From: Zetaproteobacteria bacterium
GTDB taxonomy: Bacteria; Pseudomonadota; Alphaproteobacteria; Micavibrionales; Micavibrionaceae
NCBI GenBank assembly: GCA_002747015.1
Contig: NVXI01000006.1
Span: 30,482 to 61,767, forward strand
Reading direction: 5' to 3'
Length of the DNA: 31,286 nucleotides
The translations under genes were made by a program, and so were the position numbers. Within the stretch, counting starts at the first letter, position 1. Each line of letters begins with the position of its first letter. Under the pieces are notes generated by a model that worked only from the letters and a program-made list of their open reading frames with translations, did not search any database and had not been told where the DNA came from. This document shows positions 24,899-31,286 of this stretch, in pieces.

Positions 24899-26089
24899 AT
24901 GATGGACTTCTCAAGATTTAAGGATATTATGCCCATACTTACAAAATCAGACGATGTGGCGGCTTTTTGTGAAGAGTTGTCGGTACATGAATTCGTGACG
25001 ATTGACACAGAATTTCTGCGTGAAAAGACCTATTACCCCAAGCTATGCCTTGTGCAGCTGAGTGGGCCAGATAAAAAGGCCAAAGCCATTGACCCGTTAG
25101 TTGAGGGGCTTGATCTCTCGCCATTATTTGATTTGTTGGATAATAAAAATATCCTTAAAGTTTTTCATTCTGGGCGTCAGGATTTAGAGATTTTCTACAA
25201 TCTTACGGGCAAGGTGGTGCAATCATTTTTTGATACACAAATTGCGGCGATGGTTTGCGGGTATGGTGATTCGGTTGGTTACGAGAATATCGTGCGTCAG
25301 GTTTCCGGCTATCAGGTGGATAAAAGTTCTCAATTCACCAATTGGTCGCTGCGCCCTTTAAGTGAAAAGCAAATCACTTATGCGCTCGGTGATGTGACGC
25401 ATCTTTGTGATGTTTATCTGTATTTAAAAGAAGAGCTGGAAAAGCGCGGTCGTACGCAATGGGTTGTGCAGGAAGAAGAAATTCTTAATAACCCCGATAC
25501 TTATGCGAATGAGCCTTATAAAGCGTGGGAACGTATCAAGATAAAATCGCCAAAATCCAAGAGCTTGGTTGTGTTGCGTGAGCTTGCTGCATGGCGCGAA
25601 TCTCAGGCGCAAAAACGTGATATTCCTAAGGCATGGGTTATGCGCGATGATGCGTTGTCTGACATGGCGAACCAAGCACCACAGAATAAGCATCAGTTGG
25701 CGAAGATTCGTAACGTTTCTAAGGATTTGGCAGAAGGTAAAACCGGCGCGCAGTTGTTAAAAGTGATTGCGAAGGGATTGGATACGCCGAAAGATACTTG
25801 GCCAATACCAAAGAGGAGGGTTTCGCTTTCTCAAGGGGCAATGGCGATGGTTGATATTTTGAAAATGTTATTGAAGGTGCAAAGCGCAGTGCATGATGTT
25901 GCACCGAAAATTATTGCATCTGCCGCGGATATCGAGGCGATTGCACTGGATGATAATGCCGATGTACCAGCATTAAGTGGTTGGCGCAAAGAGGTGTTTG
26001 GCGCAGACGCATTGGCGGTGAAGCACGGAAAATTGGCGATTGGTTTAAAAGATGGTAAGATAACTGTTTTTAATATTGCAGATTTATAA
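24899..26089 (+). CDS. rnd: Ribonuclease D
   Basis: RNase D is a 3'-to-5' exonuclease that matures tRNA ends. The 396-residue protein has the DEDDy exonuclease domain with D36 and E38 (IDTEFLRE), D95 (FHSGRQDLEIF), and Y161/D165 (YALGDVTHL), then an HRDC domain about 215-290 and a C-terminal second HRDC-like region. I chose the ATG at 24899 because AAGGTGAGG ends 6 bases before it; an ATG at 24872 would put that site inside the gene. An MM start leaves 24902 also possible. It is followed by the phosphatase gene 27 bases later. Confidence 0.94.
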   Translation: MMDFSRFKDIMPILTKSDDVAAFCEELSVHEFVTIDTEFLREKTYYPKLCLVQLSGPDKKAKAIDPLVEGLDLSPLFDLLDNKNILKVFHSGRQDLEIFYNLTGKVVQSFFDTQIAAMVCGYGDSVGYENIVRQVSGYQVDKSSQFTNWSLRPLSEKQITYALGDVTHLCDVYLYLKEELEKRGRTQWVVQEEEILNNPDTYANEPYKAWERIKIKSPKSKSLVVLRELAAWRESQAQKRDIPKAWVMRDDALSDMANQAPQNKHQLAKIRNVSKDLAEGKTGAQLLKVIAKGLDTPKDTWPIPKRRVSLSQGAMAMVDILKMLLKVQSAVHDVAPKIIASAADIEAIALDDNADVPALSGWRKEVFGADALAVKHGKLAIGLKDGKITVFNIADL

Positions 26090-26116
26090 GGGATATATTA
26101 GAGGAGGCGTTTTGAT

Positions 26117-26674
26117 ATGCCATCATCTGAATTTACAGGAAAGCGTCTTTTTTTATTGCGTCATGCAACGGCTTTGGCGCAGACCAGTAGTGGAGATGCC
26201 GAGCGTCTTTTGGCGCCAAGTGGGGTTGAGGATGCACAGGCGCTGGGTGAGTTGATGTCGGCGGAGGGTTGTGTTCCTGATGCCATCTTGTGCTCGACTG
26301 CGATGCGTACGCGCCAAACATTGGTCGGGGTGTTGCCTGAATTTGATCAAGGGAATGTTCAGTTTCTTGATATTCTTTATGATGGCAGTGTCGGTGATTA
26401 TCTTTATGAGATTCAAAAGGTAAGTGATGCGTATCAAAATATTTTGCTGGTTGCGCATAACCCGTGTATTTACGAGTTGGTGATTTTATTGGCGGCGCAA
26501 GGCCATGATGCAGTGATGCAACGATTATCCGAAGGCTATAGGCCTGCGTCTTTTAGTGTTATTCATTGTGCATGTGATAAATGGTCCGAGATACAGCCTG
26601 CGGTGAATGAGCTGGCTACTCTTGTTGATCCCATGGATTATAATGTGCCTGCACGACCAACACGTTGGATGTAG
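26117..26674 (+). CDS. sixA: SixA-like histidine phosphatase
   Basis: The 185-residue histidine-phosphatase-superfamily protein has the RHA(T) motif LFLLRHATA with catalytic H16, R64 in STAMRTRQT, and the second histidine H114 in LLVAHNP. SixA removes phosphate from phosphohistidine on HPt domains and PTS proteins. The C-terminal 45 residues after the core are of unknown role. It has a strong AGGAGG site 9 bases before the ATG and follows rnd closely. The substrate is inferred; other small phosphatases of this superfamily look alike. Confidence 0.82.
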   Translation: MPSSEFTGKRLFLLRHATALAQTSSGDAERLLAPSGVEDAQALGELMSAEGCVPDAILCSTAMRTRQTLVGVLPEFDQGNVQFLDILYDGSVGDYLYEIQKVSDAYQNILLVAHNPCIYELVILLAAQGHDAVMQRLSEGYRPASFSVIHCACDKWSEIQPAVNELATLVDPMDYNVPARPTRWM

Positions 26675-26680
26675 GTCGTT

Positions 26681-27547
26681 TTATATAGACCAGCTTTGCT
26701 GTAATTCTGGTTCTTTTGTGTCTGGTGGCATGACGGAGCTGCGTGGTTTTATAATGGTGGCGCGATCAGGGTGTTGTTCCATATGTTCAACACATTTTTT
26801 CAAGAAAATTACCATTTTATCGATGCCTGTTTGTGTGGCAATAAGATCGTGACGTATTTCCAGACCTAAATATTGTAAATCATTATTGGCGGTAATCATG
26901 GGGGCGGCGTTTTGTTTGCGCTCTGCAACGCGGTAGGGTTCACCAGAAACGAAAAGATATTCAGATTGCTCTCTTAGGTGGTTTTCAAATGCGCGTGAGA
27001 ATGGTGTCTTTTCGCAGCGTAATGTGCCAAGCTCTACATTACGTTTCTTTTGTTCCCATGTTGGAGAAAAGCTGTGCAGATCAAGGACGATGGCTCCGCC
27101 ATATTGTTCACGTTTTTCATTGATCGTGGTCGTTTTAGCATTGTGATAAGGCCAGAATACAGCATCCAATCTGCGGGCATGCTGGTCTTTACAGCATATG
27201 TCCGGTTGGTTTTGCGGAATTGTGATTTGTACATTTTCTGGCGAGTGTCTTGTTATGGCATAGTCAGGCAGGGCATTAAGATCACAGACAAGGCGTGAGT
27301 AATTTCCTGCAATGAGTGTGACATTTTCGCAAGATTTTTCCAGCGCAGAAAAAAGCGCGGCCATATGCAAATCCATGGCCTCATGCGCTTTATTGAACCA
27401 GTCTTTGTTCGTGCCCATACATGGTTCAAAGCATGTGGGAACGGCGCATCCATTGTGCGGGCCAGAGAAAATGAAGACCCCTTTACGTTTTGTGATTTTA
27501 ACGGGGGCAGGATCTTGTTTTTGTAGTAAGTCAGCTTGTTTGCTCAT
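26681..27547 (-). CDS. N-formylglutamate amidohydrolase family protein
   Basis: The 288-residue protein has the family's SGPHNGCAVP (28-37), GNYSRLVCDLNALPD, VLDLHSFSP and GLEIRHDLI motifs, with His and Asp residues for a metal site. HutG-type enzymes release glutamate and formate in histidine degradation, but no other hut gene is present, and many family members are uncharacterised amidases. It converges on the phosphatase with 6 bases between stops. It is divergent from glmM across 112 bases. Confidence 0.85.
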   Translation of the reverse strand: MSKQADLLQKQDPAPVKITKRKGVFIFSGPHNGCAVPTCFEPCMGTNKDWFNKAHEAMDLHMAALFSALEKSCENVTLIAGNYSRLVCDLNALPDYAITRHSPENVQITIPQNQPDICCKDQHARRLDAVFWPYHNAKTTTINEKREQYGGAIVLDLHSFSPTWEQKKRNVELGTLRCEKTPFSRAFENHLREQSEYLFVSGEPYRVAERKQNAAPMITANNDLQYLGLEIRHDLIATQTGIDKMVIFLKKCVEHMEQHPDRATIIKPRSSVMPPDTKEPELQQSWSI

Positions 27548-27659
27548 AGTGCTTCGCAGTGTAGTTCGTAGTTGTTAAAAAACCCTTATTAATAGTCGTA
27601 ATGTGCAAATATAAAATTCCTTATTGTAAAAGAGGGCGCCTCTGCCTAAAGTCTATCTT

Positions 27660-29042
27660 ATGACACAAGAAAATACGCGCAAGAGCAAGAAAAAATATTT
27701 CGGAACAGATGGAATACGTGGTCGGGCAAATAGTTACCCTATGACAGCGGATATGGCGTTGAAGGTGGCGATGGCAACGGCCAGTGTTTTACGCCAATCG
27801 CGCGGTGGTAAGCATATGGATCGGGTGGTGATCGGTAAAGATACGCGGCTATCTGGTTATATGTTGGAGCAAGCGATGAGCGCAGGGTTTATATCCATGG
27901 GTATGGATGTGATTTTGGTTGGACCGATTCCGACGCCGGGAATTGCAAAACTTACACGGTCTTTGCGTGCGGATGTTGGTGTGATGATTTCCGCGTCTCA
28001 TAATCAGTATCAGGATAATGGAATAAAGTTATTTGGTCCTGATGGTTTTAAGTTGGAAGATGCAATTGAGCGGGATATTGAAGTTAAGATAGATGCAGAT
28101 TTGAGCGCGGAGCTGGTTGCGCCGGAAGATCTTGGTAAGGCGAACCGTTTGGATGATGCGCTGGGGCGTTATATCGAATCGCTTAAACGCTCTATTCCGC
28201 GGCAAGAATCACTGGCCGGATTGAAAGTCGTGGTCGATTGTGCACATGGTGCAGCGTATAAGGTTGCGCCGCAAGTATTGTGGGAATTGGAAGTTGATGT
28301 TATTGCGATTGGGAATGCGCCCGATGGACGTAATATTAATGATGGTTATGGGGCAACCTCAACAGGTGCATTACAGGAGGCCGTGGTCGATCATGGCGCG
28401 GATCTTGGTATTGCGCTGGATGGGGATGCAGATCGTTTGATCATGGTGGATGAAAAGGGCGATAAAATTGATGGTGATCAATTGATGGCCGCTTTGGCAC
28501 TATGGTTTAAAGAACAGGGGACATTGCGCGGTGGCGGTCTTGTCGCGACCGTTATGTCAAATCTAGGATTGGAGCGTTTGATGAAGGCCAATGGTCTTGA
28601 TTTTATTCGCACGGATGTTGGGGATCGTTATGTGGTTGAGCATATGCGCAAAGAGGGTTTTAATCTCGGTGGGGAGCAATCCGGGCATTTGATTTTAAGC
28701 GATTATTCAACAACAGGCGATGGCTTGTTGGCGGCTCTTCAAATTCTGAACTACATAAAACATAAGGGAATACCAGCCAGTGAGGCATTGAATATGTTTG
28801 TTCCTTGCCCGCAACGTCTTAAAAATGTTAGATTTTCTGGTGATAGCCCATTAAATAGCGATACGGTTCGAAATGAAATATTATCTGCACAGGAAAGATT
28901 CAGCGGATCGGGGCGTGTTTTGGTTCGTCCATCAGGCACAGAGCCTTTGATACGGGTGATGGCAGAGGGTGATGACGCCGATATGGTGGACTCTGTTGTC
29001 AATGATTTGTGTGACGTGATTAAAAAAGTGGCGGCAGGTTAA
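27660..29042 (+). CDS. glmM: Phosphoglucosamine mutase
   Basis: GlmM interconverts glucosamine-6- and -1-phosphate for UDP-GlcNAc, peptidoglycan and LPS. The 460-residue protein has YFGTDGIRG (13-21), the phosphoserine loop with S113 in ISASHN, metal loop DGDADR (254-259), sugar loop GEQSGH (338-343) and phosphate loop RPSGTEP (423-429); all active-site elements are intact. The N-terminus has about ten extra Lys/Arg-rich residues. No good ribosome-binding site precedes the ATG; a short hairpin (AGAGG-GCG-CCTCT) lies at about 27630. Confidence 0.96.
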   Translation: MTQENTRKSKKKYFGTDGIRGRANSYPMTADMALKVAMATASVLRQSRGGKHMDRVVIGKDTRLSGYMLEQAMSAGFISMGMDVILVGPIPTPGIAKLTRSLRADVGVMISASHNQYQDNGIKLFGPDGFKLEDAIERDIEVKIDADLSAELVAPEDLGKANRLDDALGRYIESLKRSIPRQESLAGLKVVVDCAHGAAYKVAPQVLWELEVDVIAIGNAPDGRNINDGYGATSTGALQEAVVDHGADLGIALDGDADRLIMVDEKGDKIDGDQLMAALALWFKEQGTLRGGGLVATVMSNLGLERLMKANGLDFIRTDVGDRYVVEHMRKEGFNLGGEQSGHLILSDYSTTGDGLLAALQILNYIKHKGIPASEALNMFVPCPQRLKNVRFSGDSPLNSDTVRNEILSAQERFSGSGRVLVRPSGTEPLIRVMAEGDDADMVDSVVNDLCDVIKKVAAG

Positions 29043-29060
29043 TGCATTCATTGGTGTCGT

Positions 29061-29741
29061 TTAATCAGGCATAGAGCAACAATAATCCTGAACTCGTTTT
29101 CCTTTTTCATCTTTGAATAAGTCACCGGAGATTGTTAAATTTTGGATGCGATCAATTCTGAAATTTCTGAAATCGTTGCGTTTTTCACACCATGCCAGTA
29201 ATAGCCAAACGGAGCCGAAGAAAATTAAACATAATGGTCGTACTCTGCGATTGGTCAGAGCTTTGTTTTCATCTTCATAGGAAAAATCGAGTTTGTTTTT
29301 ACTGCGAATTGCACGGCGCAGAGAGGTGAAATCAATGTTGATTTTTACTGTAGCTCTTGACGGCATTGAGAAAAGAAAAGTTTGTTCCAGTTCTTTTTGT
29401 ATAGATTCTGGTAAAACGGCGGTGATTTTATCGATGGCTTGGCTTGCGGCCTGTGCCAGTCCTTTATCACCCCAGCTTTTAACCATCTGCGCGCCCAGTA
29501 TTAGCGCGTCAATTTCTTCCAGTCCAAACATGAGTGGCTGCACTTTGTGGTCTTTGCTCAGGATATATCCAACGCCTGCCTCACCCATTATAGGGATGCC
29601 CGATGCATTCAAATCGGCGATATCACGGTAAATTGTGCGTGGGCTGACTTCCAGAATTTCGGCAAGTTTTTGGGCGGTGACGACGGTGCGCCGTGCTTTT
29701 AAATACTCGACAATACGAAATAACCGGTCTGCTCTGCGCAT
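29061..29741 (-). CDS. YafY-type HTH / WYL-domain transcriptional regulator
   Basis: The 226-residue protein has a DeoR/HTH_11-type winged helix (1-60; TAQKLAEILEVSPRTIYRDI) and a WYL domain (about 130-205) with VWLLLAWCEKRNDFRNFRID. The hallmark triplet reads WLL rather than WYL. WYL domains commonly sense a ligand. A strong AAGGAG lies 9 bases before the ATG. It is divergent from a small NTF2-like gene with a perfect inverted repeat between them, so it likely controls both itself and that gene. Confidence 0.85.
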   Translation of the reverse strand: MRRADRLFRIVEYLKARRTVVTAQKLAEILEVSPRTIYRDIADLNASGIPIMGEAGVGYILSKDHKVQPLMFGLEEIDALILGAQMVKSWGDKGLAQAASQAIDKITAVLPESIQKELEQTFLFSMPSRATVKINIDFTSLRRAIRSKNKLDFSYEDENKALTNRRVRPLCLIFFGSVWLLLAWCEKRNDFRNFRIDRIQNLTISGDLFKDEKGKRVQDYCCSMPD

Positions 29742-29767
29742 GGTAATAATCTCCTTTAACGATATTT

Positions 29768-29815
29768 ATTATAGTTTACACCAACACTACTGACAACACG
29801 CTGTCAGTAGTGTTG
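29768..29815. promoter_or_regulatory. Regulator promoter overlapping a perfect 14-bp inverted repeat (operator)
   Basis: CAACACTACTGACA (29782-29795) and TGTCAGTAGTGTTG (29802-29815) form a perfect inverted repeat with a 6-base spacer. On the reverse strand -35 TTGTCA (29796-29791), a 17-base spacer and a consensus -10 TATAAT (29773-29768) form a strong promoter for the WYL regulator. The -35 lies within the repeat, so binding would block polymerase. This fits autorepression; the effect on the forward gene is less clear. Confidence 0.75.
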
Positions 29816-29832
29816 TGCCAGTATGAAAATTA

Positions 29833-29855
29833 ACGGCAATGATGCCGTGTTTTAT
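29833..29855 (+). repeat. Short hairpin in the leader of the NTF2-like gene
   Basis: ACGGCA-ATGA-TGCCGT (29833-29848) is followed by GTTTTATTT, 14 bases before the GGAG ribosome-binding site. It resembles a small terminator, so a role in leader control is possible, or it may be chance. Confidence 0.35.
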
Positions 29856-29872
29856 TTAAATTGGAGATAAAA

Positions 29873-30250
29873 ATGACAACAAAACAAGATATTGCGAAAG
29901 AGCTAGTGGATGCGTGGAGCACAAAGAATGAGGCGATTGTGCGGAAATACCTTCATGCGGATTTTCATTTTAAAGGGCCGATGATGGAATCTAATGGTCT
30001 GGAAGAATGTATTGCGTCCATGGCGAATTGTCCATTTGAGAGTTCTTGTCAGAATAGTGAAATGATTGAGCAAGGTGATCAGGTGGTTCATGTGTTCGAT
30101 TGGGTTGTTACTGCGCCTTTTCAGGCAACAATACCGACCGTCGAAGTGATGAAATTTGAGGGTGATCAGGTGAAAAAATCACGAATGTTTTTTGATACTG
30201 CGCTTTTTCCTGTTGAATTTTTAGAGCAAATGAAACAGCAAGCCGCATAA
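29873..30250 (+). CDS. NTF2/SnoaL-like small protein
   Basis: The 125-residue protein starts at ATG 29873 (MTTKQDIAKELVDAW), with GGAG 6 bases upstream; a TTG at 29861 is less likely. The helix-loop pattern AKELVDAWSTKNEAIVRKYL followed by DFHFKGP and four strands fits the NTF2/SnoaL cone fold, typically a small-molecule enzyme or binding protein. It is probably controlled by the divergent WYL regulator. Ligand unknown. Confidence 0.78.
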   Translation: MTTKQDIAKELVDAWSTKNEAIVRKYLHADFHFKGPMMESNGLEECIASMANCPFESSCQNSEMIEQGDQVVHVFDWVVTAPFQATIPTVEVMKFEGDQVKKSRMFFDTALFPVEFLEQMKQQAA

Positions 30251-30271
30251 TTTAAGTATGAAGTTATAGAG

Positions 30272-30304
30272 ACGTTGTCAGGGATACCCTCTGGCAGCGT
30301 TTTT
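30272..30304 (+). terminator. Intrinsic terminator after the NTF2-like gene
   Basis: A 12-bp stem with three G-U pairs and one bulged T (30272-30283 with 30288-30300) encloses a 4-base loop and ends in five T. It lies 22 bases past the stop codon. Confidence 0.82.
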
Positions 30305-30447
30305 ATTTACGCGATTCTGGTTTTGAAATAGTGCACTTCACTTTTATTGTTGCAAAATTATGGGCTTTTCAATATTTAAACTGGACTTTGGTGGTACATA
30401 GAGATAAGTTTTGGCGGTTTGCAAAGTGTTTATTGGTCTTGAAAGAT
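30305..30447. other. Short leader region of hisZ
   Basis: No gene or strong signal is visible. A TTGCAA (30350-30355), 17-base spacer and TATTTA (30373-30378) make only a weak promoter candidate. There is no His-rich leader peptide. Confidence 0.3.
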
Positions 30448-31286
30448 ATGAACAAAAAAGATGACAGTCTGGCGTTGTTGCCAAATGGTTTTGCCGATCT
30501 TTTACCGCCTTACGCGGAGGAAGAGGCGAAGTCTATTCAGGCGTTGATGGATCGGTTCTCTGCTTTTGGATATTGTCGTGTGAAGCCTCCCTTGCTTGAG
30601 TTTGAAGATAGTCTTTTGGCACCTGGTCCGGGCGAGCGTTTGGCCAATGAAACATTCCGCCTTATGGATCCAGTGTCGCATCGTATGATGGGAATTAGAT
30701 CCGATGTAACGGCGCAAATTTCGCGCATTGTTTCTTCCCGTTTGATGAACGCGGCGCGTCCTTTGCGCCTTATGTATGCAAATGATGTATTGCGTACACG
30801 CGGAAGCCAGATGCGTACTGAGCGTCAATTTGCGCAAGTAGGTTGTGAATTGGTTGGTAGTGAAAAAGGCATAGAAGCCGATGTTGAAATTTGTGTTCTT
30901 GCGGTTTTAGGGCTTAAGTCCGTTGGCATTAAGGATATTACGCTGGATATGACCATCCCTGGTTTTGTGTCTTCTGTTCTGCATGAGGGTGAGGTAGAGA
31001 ATCGTGATGTTATTGCCAAAGCCGTGGCACAACGTGATATTGATACTCTACAAGCGCTTAAATGCGCAAAAGCGCAAATTATTGCACAATCTATGGGGGC
31101 TTCGGGTGGAGCAGAGCAGGCGTTTTCTGCTTTGAAAAAGATTAAATTCGATAGTCGTATGGCAGGCCATGTGTCGCGATTACAAGAGGTGTCTGTTGGT
31201 GTTCAGAATGCATTATCGGATATGGGTATTGGTGATGTATCCTTGACGGTCGATGTTCTTGAGCAAGATGGCTTTGAGTATCACAA
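30448..31286 (+). CDS. hisZ: ATP phosphoribosyltransferase regulatory subunit, C-terminus cut by window edge
   Basis: HisZ is a catalytically silent HisRS paralogue that activates the short form of HisG at the first step of histidine synthesis. The 279 visible residues start at ATG 30448 (MNKKDDSLALLPNGFADLLP). They contain the HisRS-like motif-2 region RTRGSQMRTERQFAQVGCEL. The RSDVTAQISRIVSSR segment is typical of the HisZ branch. GAAAG lies close before the ATG. HisS itself is the main alternative; the HisRS-specific histidine motifs are not visible in this portion. Confidence 0.85.
   Translation, partial: MNKKDDSLALLPNGFADLLPPYAEEEAKSIQALMDRFSAFGYCRVKPPLLEFEDSLLAPGPGERLANETFRLMDPVSHRMMGIRSDVTAQISRIVSSRLMNAARPLRLMYANDVLRTRGSQMRTERQFAQVGCELVGSEKGIEADVEICVLAVLGLKSVGIKDITLDMTIPGFVSSVLHEGEVENRDVIAKAVAQRDIDTLQALKCAKAQIIAQSMGASGGAEQAFSALKKIKFDSRMAGHVSRLQEVSVGVQNALSDMGIGDVSLTVDVLEQDGFEYH

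Noticed and set aside
26675..26680. Terminator between the convergent phosphatase and amidohydrolase genes
   Set aside because: Only a 4-bp GGTC/GACC stem is available with a weak T-run.
30305..30447. Possible His attenuator before hisZ, by analogy with ilvB
   Set aside because: No His-rich short frame and no terminator pair between the upstream terminator and the ATG.

Overview
This window looks like an ordinary chromosomal stretch of an alphaproteobacterium with below-average G+C (judged by eye, not computed). The lineage call rests on several points: an acetolactate synthase large subunit with the alphaproteobacterial AGEAS variant of the thiamine-diphosphate motif, a HisZ-type paralogue of HisRS, a UbiM-like ubiquinone hydroxylase, a TPR-methyltransferase of the QYEE..PY..W kind, and an AMIN-containing periplasmic amidase. 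I cannot name a genus. I see no rRNA, tRNA, CRISPR array, insertion sequence or phage gene.

Layout. 1-4.9 kb: left-truncated cell-wall amidase, an orphan formyltransferase, an orphan FlgC-like rod protein, a small lipoprotein and a TPR-SAM methyltransferase. 4.9-6.7 kb: two overlapping EamA/DMT transporters. 6.7-12.3 kb: the branched-chain amino-acid locus. It has ilvC with its own terminator and an inverted repeat in its promoter, two unknown forward genes, and the operon ilvB - (DUF2007-like/TM/Ca-loop repeat protein) - ilvN. That operon is preceded by a complete transcription attenuator: a 25-codon leader peptide with 15 Ile/Val/Leu codons, a competing antiterminator and an intrinsic terminator. 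12.3-13.2 kb: two unknown forward genes. 13.3-14.2 kb: miaA on the reverse strand. 14.2-18.55 kb: a tightly packed forward operon (EamA transporter, BioH-like esterase, bioC, thiO-like oxidase, ThiF/MoeB-rhodanese) ending in a terminator that begins inside the last gene. 18.6-20.4 kb: RhlE-type RNA helicase with a DEMD box and a 66-bp-periodic tail, followed by a 389-bp non-coding gap with two clear inverted repeats. 20.8-27.5 kb: ubiM-like, an unknown acidic protein, aspS, rnd, sixA-like phosphatase and N-formylglutamate amidohydrolase. 27.7-31.3 kb: glmM, a divergent WYL regulator / NTF2-like pair around a perfect 14-bp inverted repeat, and the start of hisZ.

How it fits together. Most genes are housekeeping: Ile/Val/Leu, biotin, thiamine, ubiquinone and histidine synthesis, peptidoglycan precursor supply, and tRNA charging, modification and processing. 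The most interesting parts are regulatory and architectural: the ilvB attenuator, the unexplained membrane protein between the two acetolactate synthase subunits, the ilvC and WYL-regulator operators, and the orphan flagellar-rod and formyltransferase genes. I did not find a convincing new defence or mobile system.
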